From Acanthochromis polyacanthus (lineage: Eukaryota; Chordata; Actinopteri; Pomacentridae), in assembly GCF_021347895.1 (NCBI RefSeq), contig NC_067123.1, positions 7,693,828-7,757,827 of the forward strand: a stretch of 64,000 nucleotides of DNA, written 5' to 3'. Within the stretch, counting starts at the first letter, position 1, and each line of letters opens with the position of its first letter. Shown here one piece after another: positions 36,837 through 48,599 of this stretch. A model generated the notes under the pieces. That model was not told where the DNA came from. It saw only the letters and a list, made by a program, of their open reading frames with translations, and searched no databases. The translations under genes and the position numbers were made by a program.

Positions 36837-38199
36837 ACACCAGTTTCTCTTCTTGTTCTTCTCACGCTGAGTCACTTGCCAGGCGTCGTCCTTTTCATTA
36901 AACGCGACTTTACTCGGATTTTCCCCCAGAGAGGCAATTTGTGTTGCTATGAAGAGCATGAAAAGCAGTGGAACACTGATGTCTGGCCTCCTGCTGCAAT
37001 TTATCCTGATTTAGGTGAAAAGAAAGACTGCACGCTCTCAGAAATGACGGAATTGAAAATGCTGTAGCATGAGGAGTAATAATAAAATAATAATATTCTG
37101 ACTTTAGAACATCTTCAAGGGTTTGGAGTGTGGATGCACAATATTGGATCTTTGCAGAATCTAACGTTCTGATATTTTCCAGTTCTTTTGGCCGTTATTG
37201 ATGTATAATACATGCTGCTACCCGTATTTTTCCTGTTTAATTGCAGAGAACATCCTACGATATTCATACTTGCACGCTGGCAAATGTAGACATAAAAGAG
37301 AATGCTTTTAAAATGTACACATTCAACTTACATGTAAAACAAGTCCTCGCTGAGCATCACATTAAAAACCAACTTCCTGAGATGAGCCTGAACTCAGATC
37401 AGCTCAGCGTGGTGCGTTCACTGTCCGCTGGAACTTTTGTCTGAAATGAAACATCGAGTTTTTGGCACTTTATGGTCGAATCACATCTCTGAAGCTGTTT
37501 TAGAAACTAAACCGACGCACAAATCAAGTATTTTCTTTTTATGTAATCTTATTTCATCAAAACTGAATTTTAATTCCGTTTGCCGGGGTCGATGCTGATG
37601 TTTATTTTTTAAGATTCATTAGGCCGATACCGATGCTGACGTCGATATTATCTTGCTTCCCAAAGGCGTATTGTAAAGACACAATCTTGAATAGTTTGTG
37701 TTGGAATTACTAATCGGGTTGAATTTTCTAAACTAACAACTCAACTGTATGTTTAGTTTGATTATAAAACAAAAAAAAATGTAGCTATAAATAACAACCA
37801 TCGATGCCAAAGTCCTGAACTTGAAAACAGAGTGATAATTGACTGTAGTTCATCAGTTATCTACTGTTTAATGTTTTAAATCGGTGAAAACATGTTTTAA
37901 TAGAACTATACCTTAATTTAACTGTTATGAACCTGTCTAAGGGGAAGATGCATTGCATAATATTTGTAAAAAACTATGAATGTTTTCCCAGTCCTCAAAC
38001 CGGCAGCCAGGATCTAAGAAGTTTATCCAGAGTTTATTTACAGGTTGTTTTTTTAAATTAAAAAGGCCACTCAATAGGCGATACATTCAAACAAAAAAAC
38101 AAACAAACAAACAACTGGATTTAAACTAAGGAAGCGATCTAGCACTTAAATGAAAAACTTATCCAACAAAAACAGGACTGCTAGAAAAAGAAACCTAAC
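36837..38199. other. Non-coding stretch
   Basis: At 37576-37680 a GCCGATACCGATGCTGA-type segment hints at another decayed hAT end. An (AAAC)n run lies at 38093-38115. A 67-codon frame follows TTGCAG at 37246, but no splice donor or domain supports an exon. Confidence 0.4.
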
Positions 38200-38878
38200 T
38201 TAGGCCCCATCCACGCGAAGACAAACCGAGGTCTAAACGCATAAGTTTCTTGCCGAATGTGCGTACCATCCACACGAAGATGGCGTTTTGGGGGTCCATA
38301 AACGATCATTTTTGAAACCAGGTTCCAGAGTGGAAAGATTTTGAAACGCCGTATACGCGGCTCCGTGTTTACTGGCTCTCCGCTACTTTTCAGATACGCT
38401 TGCATCGTAGTTTCGTATCTTCATTGACACGCATGCGCAGTTTCATAACTTCATTGACATGCATGCGCCACATGCGGCAACGACAACAATGGCGGCGTAC
38501 AGTGTAGCAAATATGCTGATGAAGCTAGTGACCCTACTATCCCTGTTGCAGCAAAAATCTCCTTCTTCTCAATCACCACCGAGTTGAACAAACAATTATC
38601 GAGGACACATTACAGCACTTTATGGATAAACCCCGGCTTGGTCTCTGTTTACAACTTTTGCCGCAAGTGCGCATGCCCACTGTTTTTTTTTCTTCTGTTT
38701 TTGCGTGTTTCCGTCATACTGTTACAGCGCCCCTAGAGGTCTGGCATGTGTTTTACAGCGTTTCCATGTGTATCGAGTGCATTCATGTAGACGCACATAT
38801 TTTCTGAGACTCCTTCGTCTTTATGGCGATCGTTTTTGGAACTGTTAAGCGTTTTGTCTTCGTGTGAATGGGGCCTAA
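38200..38878. mobile_element. 679-bp element with 28-bp terminal inverted repeats
   Basis: Ends TTAGGCCCCATCCACGCGAAG (38200-38227) and the inverse CTTCGTGTGAATGGGGCCTAA (38851-38878) agree at about 25 of 28 positions. A second CCATCCACACGAAGATGGCG copy lies at 38268-38287 as a subterminal repeat. The interior is GC-richer and CpG-rich, with a 30-bp tandem duplication at 38410-38469 around CATTGACACGCATGCGC. If the outer TA is the target, a Tc1-like TA duplication is possible; TTA/TAA also allows a Harbinger reading. No transposase frame. Confidence 0.75.
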
Positions 38879-40004
38879 GGCTACCAAACAAAATCAGAGC
38901 TACGGCTAAACTAATCTCCTACAGAATCGCAGGTATCAACAAAATGTTTGGGGTTTGGGACTAGACAAAAGCTGCTGCTGTCAGTGAGGCTCTCCATCCA
39001 CGGCAGGACACTGAGTTTTAAAGATGTGAAGAGCCAACCAGCGTCGGGTCCACCATGCCACCAATCACACATCTCCTGGACACAACAAAGACCTACACAC
39101 ACGACAGACCACACACTACAACCTAACAGGACGAACAGACGACTCACCCACAGAACAAGGACAAAGAGACAAAGATCCACACAACAGGACACTCACTCCC
39201 AGACAAAAGAACAATTCTAAAATACAAAACACAGCAGAGCCACACTCAACACAACACAGCCGTAGCCGTGACATTTACAAATGAGCTGAAGAAGATAAAT
39301 GTCATTCCAGTCATTCTTAGTCATCACGCTGCTTTAGATGCTGCTTTCAAACACAGAATCACCTGAAACATAAATATTCTCTCTGCATCGTCTTTGTGTT
39401 GGTTTTGGTGTGTTTATTTCTGCAGTACAGAGTGAATCTGTTTCATCTTACAGAGCTCAGACCTGACAGCACTGGGACTGTGTGTGTTGATGAAGTCTTT
39501 ATCTGTGGATCTTGGTGCATGTGGCTTCACTTCACTTCAGCTGCTGAAACAGAATCAGCATTAGACATGCGTGTGCACAGATACGTTCAATATCAAACGG
39601 AGAGACACAAAACAAATCAATTTCAATTCAAGTGCTGTAATAAGTTCCCAGCTCCTCGGCTTCCACCCAGCCGAGTCCTCCCTGAGCACAGAGCAGCTGA
39701 ATACTAAAGAGTGAAGTGTTGTTTCTGCCTTTACAGGAGAGCTCGAGTGGTGAGTTGATGATGTGATCGGCTGACTGAGAATTACCCTGAAACTGTTTCC
39801 TATAATGGACAGTTTATTTGAGCCTTCAGCTGCATGTTACAGACCTCATCAGTGAATAAATTAGCAGAAGCATCATCACTGCATGGCCAATAGAGGTGGA
39901 GGTTGTCATTCTACAGACGTGTTGACAGTAACTTAGTAAAAACAGGATTTTGCAGCTTTGTTGTTGTATCTTTGAGGCTGATCTTGATATTTTTAAGTTT
40001 TCAG
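38879..40004. other. Non-coding stretch
   Basis: No gene recognised. Overlapping frames on both strands at 38911-39220 lack any family motif. Confidence 0.35.
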
Positions 40005-40083
40005 ATGTCCAATCTAACCAGACTGTCTTTTTCTGTTTTCTCTTCCATGTTGCTGCTGTTCCTGCTGACTTCCTTCTACAAAG
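40005..40083 (+). CDS. Possible short first exon with signal-peptide-like sequence
   Basis: Speculative. An ATG at 40005 opens MSNLTRLSFSVF, then SSMLLLFLLTSFYK: a polar start followed by a hydrophobic stretch, the pattern of a secretory signal peptide or membrane anchor. The frame reaches AAAG followed by GTAAAG at 40084, a good match to a splice donor, leaving phase 1. A TTTTAAGTTTTCAG acceptor-like sequence sits directly before the ATG, so a coding exon behind a non-coding first exon is also possible. Without splicing the frame stops at 40103. No family is recognised, and a hydrophobic run plus a GTAAAG can arise by chance in T-rich DNA. Confidence 0.22.
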
Positions 40084-43000
40084 GTAAAGACACCAGTTTC
40101 TAACATTTACTGTCTCTGTGTTCTTTAATTGCTGAAACTGCAGGTTCATCTTTAATTTATTTAGAAAAAAATCTGTGCCCAGATGCTATATGTCTGCTTT
40201 TTCTAAGGCTCTATTGACTCATTTAGTGGCTTGAATTTTCAGGATAATCTCTTCTCTGAGTTCAATGAAAGGATGCGTTGGCTGAGATTATTTGATTCAC
40301 ACGGACAACAGAAATTTAACTTGTGCTTTAGTTTTTCCTCTCTAGATGAGCGTGTATTTGCTCAGTCAGTTATTTCCTGGTGCACTCGGGCTTTGCTTTG
40401 GTGCAGCCGTTTTAAAGAGAAATGTTCACACCTCTGAATCCGTCTGGGTTGCCAGGATTCGTCCCGTTTAATCCCTAAGAACGGGTGTAAAAGCTGGAAA
40501 AACACGCCAACAGCTCGCTGCTGTCCCGTCGCCATGGTGACCGGTCACGCCGCCTCCCCGTCTGGCCCGGTGTGTGTGACGGCCTGCGGGAAAGTGTGTG
40601 TGTGTGAATCGGTGTTTGTGGCCTTTGATGAAGCGACGGGCCGCTGTTGACGGGGTCATGTGAAAGAAGAGACTCCCAGGGGAGCGTTCAGGATCGCTGA
40701 GCAGTTTTCAACATTTCTGTGTCAGGAGTTCTAAACTTAAAAGAGTCGTTGAATAGAGCGCACCGGCTTTGAACTGCACTGCCTCTTTGTCGACTCGGGA
40801 CTTCAGAGCTGCGTGTGGGGAAGATGGTTTCAGATGGCGTGCTACTTTTTGCATGTTTGTAGCATTTTTAAGAACATTTTTCATGCCGTAGTGAGAAAAA
40901 GCAAACAACGCTGGCTTTTTCTCCTCTGTGTGTGTCAGTGTAGATACCTGGACGTTTTCTGTTTCTTCTGCCGTGTCACTGATGTGTGTGGAAGCACTTT
41001 AATGGAGGCAGATTGGAAGCCATCACCTCTGTGCTCTGTGGGTCAGGTCATTATCTGAGGTCATCTCTGATCCTCTGGAGGACACACTCAGACGTATCTG
41101 CTCTGCTATTGATCTGTAGTGACTAAACAGAAATGACATCAGCTTTCCTGACCTCACAGCTTTTAGCTACCAGGGGCTTGTATGTGTGAAAGGTTGGAAG
41201 AGGGTTTGTAGGACCTGTGACAGAGCAGAAGTGTGAGGCAGAAACTGATAATAACAATGATAATAATGTGAGAGTTTCATTTCAAGGAATTCGACCTTGG
41301 ATGAGGAACACTTAAGATTCCTGTTAGGGTTGGCATTTATAGAGCAGTTTGTGGTATTCACTTTACTCTGCACATGGCACCGCAGCACTTCCAGCTCTGT
41401 GATAAAACAGAATATGAAATAACAGATCAATAAATGCAAACGTGAGGTCGCATTTTATGCAACATAAAGGGGCTTTTTTATGTAACCGTAAATCGTTTTC
41501 AAACATTTTAACTGAGAATAAAGTATCTTTTGAATTTTAAGCTGCAAATGACCGTTGGCACACCTCCCATCCAACTTTTGTTTACCTTTTAATTACATTC
41601 TGACGGCACAGTGGTGTTGAAACAAGGATTACATGTTCAGAGAAGCAGTCATTACGCTAAAACTTCTGTGGAAACTCCTGAGAAGCCTTCAAGAAATGAC
41701 AGATCCTGAAATGAAGAAGTGAAACTGTCAAACTAACCACTGTTGATCTAAGAAGAAGACAGCTTCAGCAGCTGCATAGTTTTTGTTACAGTTTTAATGG
41801 GCGAGCCCCAGTAGTTCAGTGTGGTTTTGAGTCATTTTTTAGTGTATAAACTACTTACTCGCCAACCAAAGCAGCCAAAGTGCCACAAAAACAGACCTGA
41901 ACAGTTCATTGAAACATTATTGACGCTGTAATTGCAATATCCAGATTGCAGGAGCTACAAGTTTTTGATAAAAATGTGTTGTAAAAGAAGCGATGCGGTG
42001 CTACAGAAATCATATCCCCCAGATGTACGAAAGCAAAAATCACATTATCATTGAAATATTCTTTTCCCAGTGGAAAATAAATGTCTATTCTCACTAAAAT
42101 TGTAGCTCACATCGCAATATCTGCCAAAATAATCTCATTCTGATTGAGTTTCATGCTGTTCAGCCTCAGAAGGTGTTTAATAATGTGTAGAATAACAACA
42201 AAAGCTTCTCTATAAGTTGCAGCCTTTCTGATGCTCTAATCTACAAATATCGTATTACCTGACACCTGATTCATTTATTTTGCACTGATTCCATCACATC
42301 AAACTGTTTTTATTAGTATCTTGAAGCATCAGTTTGTGCCTCGCCTCAGAGCAGCACTTTGATGCTGTTGTGTATAAAATCTGGAGTTTTGTTCTCTGCT
42401 CTGTAATCTTCAGGCCTCAGTATTCTGGGATGAACTTGAGCAGCAGCTGATTTTCTCGTCCAGGTCTTTCCTCCATCGTTAGACTCCAGATGTAAATACT
42501 CTTCAGTACAGAGAAGCGTTCAGTGTCGCTGCTTTTCTTCGTAGCTTCTCGTGCTTATACGTTCTGAAGTGAAGGAAGCCATTACAGGTATTTTGATTCA
42601 TCCTGCCGGTTGCCATGACGCTCGACCTCATCCTGCCCAATCTACCCTCTGTGGTGTTTGTCTGAGTTACATCTTTAAAAAAAAATGGGGTATTTATTTA
42701 CCCCCGTAGTGTTTACCTTTTCAGGACGTACAATAAAAGAGAAAGCTGATAAGATGTGCACAAAAAGAGGAAGTACAAGGAAGACTGTTCATATGAAAAT
42801 ATAATATTTGATCGGTTTGTGGATTCTGACTGATAATGTTTTATTGTAGCAGACTTGTGGTTTTAATTCTGGTTCTGAAAAAAAATGTTTATATTAATCC
42901 TCACAGCATTTCTGAACAATCATGTTTAGGATGGATTTTTGTTGTTTTTTAATGATTCTTTGCTGATTTTCTTTATTCATTGTTATTTCAAACAAAGTCA

Positions 43001-44229
43001 ATCAGTGAAACTAATAGTTGTGTTTTTTGTAAAAACTGTGAGACTGTTTCTCCACAGATTGCATAACGTGTTGAATCTTCTTTTCTATACTGTGTGTGTT
43101 ATGTAAAGTAGAGCTGTAGTCTCCACTGGTTGATCGATTTGCACTTATCTGATCAATTTCTCATTGGTCAGACAGTCGTTGGTGTTACGTTTAGCCTTCC
43201 AGGATTAATCCATTCCAGAACAGACCATCTGTGAACACCCCCGTGTTGTCACAGACTTGAACTAACCCAACCTAACAGACTCTGCTAGGTCTAACTTATT
43301 TAATGTTTACTGAACATGTACTTAGATTTAGCTTTAAAGGAACTGTTAACATGTGAAAGAAGTTCTCAGTGTTTGTGATTTTTGTTAAAATGGACAAAGT
43401 TGAGTGTAGACTTCAAATGCAAGTTTAAATACAGGACAGTGGTTTTGTTCTTGTGCTGGAAACTCAAAGTTTTATGAAGGCATTTTCCAGTATAGAACCA
43501 TTGTGTGTGTTCATCCTCCCTAAAAACGACTCTGTAGAACTTCTTTATGGCCTGTTTTTGGTATAGACAATCTACCTAGTAACTAGCTGCTTCTACGAGG
43601 CCCTGATTGGTTGGAGAGGACAACAAACACCTCATCTAGCTACAGTCTCCTCCTCTCTAACATCTCCAAAATTCATCATGTAGGGTAAAATAACAAGCCT
43701 CCATTGTTCTGTTTTCTACATTCTCATTAAACTGGAGCTGCATCCAGTGAAACTATATTTGTCACTGTTTGGGTGCACTTTTGTAAATGTTCAGCATCAT
43801 GTATGTGTTTAGGTGCATCCTGGTCTGCGTCGCATCATTTCAGTGTAAAATAACCACTTTAATTTAATTTGATTTATTCTGCTGCAACTACTGACCTTTT
43901 ATGTTGGTTATAAGTCATTCAGTCTAATCAGGCTAGCAGGTAGAGTGCACACAGTGAACTGTGGTCAAATTAATCTCTAAATAACAAGCGTCGTTTTCTC
44001 CATGACCTTTGGCTGATCGAGGAGATTTTCTTTGGTTGGCTGCAGCCTTGCATCACCTAATAACACGTTTTTACCCAAAATGCTTCAGCCCCTAATGCAG
44101 TCTTCTAACGATGACTTAATTCTGCAGATTTCTGGTAGTAAACATGTGACAGTTTGGCTCAGTGACAGACGAGTGCAGAGGCGTGTTGTCAGCTAAAATA
44201 CTGACATTAGTGGAGGAACGTATGAAAGA
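40084..44229. other. Non-coding stretch
   Basis: No gene or clear element. A short GT run lies at 40594-40606. A TAGAGCTGTAGTC and TTGATCGATTTGC segment at 43111-43145 may be another eroded hAT MITE end. Confidence 0.4.
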
Positions 44230-45050
44230 GAACTGGAGTGTGCAGTGAAATTAGAAAAGTGGGTGTTAGAGAGCCTCTTCATGCCTGTTGCTCTGTACTG
44301 TCGATTCAACACACAGCTGTTAGCATTACTAGAAAGGTAGTAGCTCTACAGACTGTAAATATTAAACTATCTGCATGTTTACAGCTTTTGCATGCGTCTA
44401 GATTTTCATTCTTCTCGATAGGTCAGCTTTAGAAAGACGTTTCACCATGCTGAATGTATCTTACAGCAATTTGTGTACCATTTTACCAACATGCTGCATT
44501 CATTTTATACATAGGAGGTTTTATTTTGCTCTCAGTTTCTCTAATTCGTCTCCATACTTGTCAAAACACAGCCTGCAGTTCAAATGAGAAGTCCTAAAAT
44601 ATTTGTTGTGTCACTTTTGGTCACAGCTGAGTTACCTGTGACTTCTTGGTTGTGCAGAATTTTAATTTTTTATGAGTGTAAATACTTTATTTTTGGAACA
44701 TTTTTAAACAAGAAACATCAAATTTGGTAATTTTGATGAAATATTCCCATCTTAAGCTTGGATATGGTTCATTTTCAAGTTGGAACTGCATGCTACAGAG
44801 TCAGAAAGTTGAAAATCTTCCAGTTTCTTGCTCTGACAAATGGTGTAATTTTGGTAGGTTTTTTTGTTTGTTTTTTGAAGGTAGCTTGCCTCTCAAACCT
44901 GCTCCTGGGCTTTTGGTTTGAGGGAGTTAAAACATTAAAAGAAACAAACAGTTAGTGACTGTAATATTTAACATTTCCTGGTTGAAATCCTTCACTTTAT
45001 TTACTTTAAATTTCAAATATTCTGTGTGGCAAGAAAAACAAAAACTTGTG
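44230..45050 (+). repeat. ~0.8 kb repeat unit, cluster 3, unit a
   Basis: First of a tandem pair. Landmarks in order: GAGAGCCTCTTCATG (44269), CACACAGCTGTTAGCATTAC, ACGTTTCACCATGCTGAATG (44439), TTGGTCACAGCTGAGTTACC (44618), GATGAAATATTCCCAT, CTCTGACAAATGGTGTAA and AATATTTAACATTTCCTGG. The same order follows about 807 bp downstream. Confidence 0.85.
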
Positions 45051-45960
45051 ATCAGAAATAGAAGGAAAAGTGTTTGAGAGCATCTTCATGTCACTGCTCT
45101 GTGATGTTGATTCAACACACAGCTGTTAGCATTACTGGAAAAGCAGTGGCTCACATTTAGCTACCTACATGTTTACAACTTCTACATATGTCTAGATTTT
45201 TGCTCTTTTTGATGCATCAGCTCTAGAAAGATGTTTCACCGTGCTGCATGTATCTTACAGCGTCTTGCTCCTCTGTAAAGCATTTTAGAACCATGTTGCA
45301 TTAATTGTCTTCATCAGGTGTTTTATTTTGCACTCAGTTTATCTAATTTATCTCCATACTTGTCTCCTCTGTTCTGCAGTTCAGGGAGAAACTCGTGATA
45401 TTTGTTATGTCACAGCTGAGTCACCTGTGACTTCTTGCTTGTGTGGAATTTTTTAGATTTATAGAATCTTCTGGGTGTAGATACTTTGTTTTTGGCATGT
45501 TTTTAAACGAGACACATTGAATGAGGTGATTTTGATGAAATATTCCCATTTTCAGCTTAGATTTGGTTCATTTTCAACCTGGAACTGAAAGCTACACAGT
45601 TGGAAAGTTGAAACTTTCAGTTTCTTGCCCTGACAAATGGTGTAACTGTGGTAGCTTGCCTCTTAAACCTGCTGATGGGTTTTTGGTTTCAGAGAGTTAA
45701 TTCATTAAAAGAAAAGAACAGTTAGTGGCTGTAATATTTAACATTTCCTGGTTGAAATCCCTCACTGGCATCTTTATTTACTTTAAACTTAGAGTATCAC
45801 GTGTGCAGCAAGAAAACCAAAAACTTGTGGTGTTGTGAAATGAGAAATAGGAAGAAAAGTGGGTGTTTGAGAGCCTCCTCGTGTCTCTGCTCTGTGATGT
45901 CGATTCAACGCACACACTCAAAAAGACAATGAGGATCTGACCGAGTGACAAATGTGCAGC
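45051..45960 (+). repeat. ~0.8 kb repeat unit, cluster 3, unit b plus start of unit c
   Basis: Repeats the landmarks of the preceding unit: GAGAGCATCTTCATG (45076), ATGTTTCACCGTGCTGCATG (45231), GTCACAGCTGAGTCACC (45409), GATGAAATATTCCCAT and AATATTTAACATTTCCTGG. A third start, GAGAGCCTCCTCGTG, lies at 45869 and breaks off after the CGATTCAACGCACAC segment. Confidence 0.85.
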
Positions 45961-46501
45961 AGTCAAACACTCGCGTATAAATCTCCAGAGCCAACATACC
46001 ACGCTGCTTTAAAAAAAAGGCACAGCTGAGCAGTGACTAATGAAAACACGCCTCTTTTTTTTCTTTCTGATTTCCTCCTCTGACACTCACATATGCAGAG
46101 ACTACAGACGTAAGTGAAACACATGTTTCTGGCTCTCACTGACATCACCCGCCTTGTGGTCAAAGTCCAGTTCCTCTATCCGGCTTCGAGCTGCTAACAC
46201 AACGCTAACACCCACTGCTACCACAACCACCGGCACACCGCCCGACAGAAGACTGGTAGAAGAAGAAAAGAAGCGAGTAAAGATGAGGGATTACCTCCGT
46301 GATTAAGGATGGCTCTTCTCTGACAGCTCCACTCCCTCCTCCTCCTCCTCATTTTTCTGTGCTGTTTCTTAACATTTCTGCTCGTTCCCTTCACGATCAC
46401 TTTCCTTCCCTTTCAGCTACAACTTTTCTCACCACCTCTTTTAATCGTTTCTCACTTTCATCGTCCCCCTCTCTCTTTTCACTTCTCTGTGGGAGGGAGG
46501 G
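45961..46501. other. Non-coding stretch, CT-rich upstream of a possible exon
   Basis: CT-rich from 46315 to 46490 with a TTCCCTTTCAG sequence near 46409-46419. No TATA box stands out. Confidence 0.35.
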
Positions 46502-46556
46502 ATGAGCTCGGCGGCTGCTTACAAGCAGTTCCTCCAGGGTCTGGAGGAGAAAAGAG
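46502..46556 (+). CDS. Possible short first coding exon (18 codons)
   Basis: Speculative. After a pyrimidine-rich leader and GGGAGGGAGGG, an ATG opens MSSAAAYKQFLQGLEEKR, with synonymous positions rich in G and C unlike the surrounding DNA. The sequence would form an amphipathic helix. A GTTGGT at 46557 could be a weak donor, leaving phase 1. If not spliced, the frame runs on to a stop near 46675 with unremarkable sequence. I do not recognise the protein. It could be an alternative first exon of a + strand gene whose body lies outside the window. The weak donor and short length keep confidence low. Confidence 0.3.
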
Positions 46557-46930
46557 GTTGGTGCCCCCTTTATACCTGTTCTTCACAAGTTAAGCATGAG
46601 TTAATGATAAAAACGAGCCTTGTTGTGTTTTACAGAAGCTATCGCGGTTTTATAACGTCCTCGTGAGAACAGGATCTTATCTCTTTATTATCTGAAGGGC
46701 GATATCAGCAGGGTGACTTGTTGCACATGTGGATTTGCTCACCAGTGAATCAGCGTTCACTAAAGCATGGGCTGGGCTCTGAATAGGTAATACCTGCTTT
46801 TCAGGGATTCTTGTGCAACCAGGTAGCACAGTGAGCCTTTCATGAGCCTGAATCCCTCAGTGAGGTTTTACTCGGTTTTGCTTGAAGGATAAAACAGTTT
46901 CAAGAAGATGTAATGTGCTGTGGGCTTTCA
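46557..46930. other. Non-coding stretch
   Basis: No feature recognised. Confidence 0.35.
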
Positions 46931-47660
46931 GTTTAACCTCATTTTTCACTGCAGTGTGAAGTCCTGCACCTCTATGGAAGCAGCACAACCATGGCTAGAA
47001 GTGTTATCTGTGCTGGATGACACTGTTATAATGCCATAAATCATAAAAAAGGAAAAACAAAAATGGAATGTCTTACCATTGCTCACTGTAGCTCTACTGT
47101 GCGCATTTTTACAACCTCTACAAATTGTGTTTTTCACGATAATTTGCACATTAAGAAAGACGTTTCACCGTGCTGAATGTGTCTTCCAACAGTTTGCTGA
47201 CTACTTTCCTCTCTTTGTACCATTTTTGAGCCATTCTGCATTTATTTTATTGATCGAGGATGGTTTATTTTGCTCTAAATTTCTCTAATTTGTCTTCAAA
47301 CTTGTCTCTGGTCTACTCCATATAAACACAGGCTGCAGCAGTTTATCTGAAAAGTCAGTGAATTTTTGTCGTGTCACTGTTGGTCACAGCTGAGTCACTT
47401 ATAGCTTCTTAATTGTGCGGAGGAGGGTAGAATTTTTTTTGTTTTTTACAGATTGTAGTTACTGTAAACAGTTAATTTGTGGTAGATTTTTGTTAAATGA
47501 GATGTAGTTGACAGTGATTTTGATAAAATACTAGAGTTTTTACCGCTTCTGGCTCTGTTGCATTCTGTCATTTTGGCGATATTTTTAAAGATAGCATGCC
47601 TTTCAAATCTGCTGGAGGATTGTGCAGTTTAGAGAGCGAATATATTTAAAGGAAAATGGT
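46931..47660 (+). repeat. ~0.8 kb repeat unit, cluster 4
   Basis: Landmarks in order: CCTCATTTTTCACTGCAGTG (46937), CCATGGCTAGAAGTG, GACGTTTCACCGTGCTGAATG (47158), TTGGTCACAGCTGAGTCAC (47380) and TCTCTAATTTGTCTTC. A single unit not immediately followed by another. Confidence 0.75.
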
Positions 47661-48599
47661 TGAATTAATGTTCAAAATCTGAATTATGATGAGGAATGTG
47701 CTGGTTTAGTTGCTCTCGCTTGCACATCTTTATTTACACTAACTTCTGAATGTCAGACAAAAAGAAGCAAAAGGTTTTGGTGTCTTCAGTCATCTGCTGC
47801 TTTGTTTTCCAGCTTCTTTCTGCTCTATTTTCCTGTGTGAACCTCATGGATCCATGCATCTGTCTGTTTACCTGCTCAGTCACTGCATGGCGCTCAGATA
47901 AGATGTGGGTCAGTGGAAGGACGAGCGGCTGCTTTCTTTCATATTGCTGGTGTCTGATGTCAGGCTGAACACATGAACAGCACCCTGAGGTCTTCTTGGG
48001 CATTTCCCTGTTGGCTCCGAGCTCTTATTTAGCTTCAGCGGCTAATTTCCACATGTTGGTAATTGTTTACTTTAGTGATGGTCACGGCGTCAAGGTGCCT
48101 CCGGTGTCTCTGCTCTTTGTTTTGGCTGACACTCGATCGGAGCGGACGCTGGCACAGAACCAGACGCTCACAGCAGTGAGAAGCCGAAGCAGGACGGTCT
48201 GTTGAAGTGTCAGGTGACGTTCAGGAGCAGCAGCGACGCTTCGCTTCAGCAGCTGTTATCACAACAGTTAGCCGAGCGTAACACAAACCAGGCTGCTTCT
48301 GGACTCAGTCAAGTTCCTCTTGAAATATTTATTTTCTTAATCTTTTAGATGTGTGTTTCTCATCTTCACACGTTTTCTTCATGTCTCGAGTAACGCCTTA
48401 TGTTTTCTATGCCCCCGTTTACTGTGTGATCTTATCAGCATCATGGAGTCTTCAGGGACGACAGTTGATTAATGTACTTATGGTCATTAGGAAGATTAAG
48501 TGTAATTATTTTTCAAAACTTAATCTGCTGATTATTTCTTTGACTGATAAGTTATTTTACATCGCAGATTTTAAAGCGAAACATGTTCTGTTGATTTAG
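47661..48599. other. Non-coding stretch
   Basis: No gene recognised. The frames on both strands at 47734-48003 lack motifs. Confidence 0.35.

Noticed and set aside
36747..36959. Minus-strand frame with repeated Trp-Met-Asp-Gly units
   Set aside because: It is the translation of the ATCC microsatellite at 36761-36836, not a protein repeat.
37241..37444. 67-codon frame following a TTGCAG acceptor-like site
   Set aside because: No donor site at its end, no recognisable domain, and AT-rich composition like the surrounding DNA.
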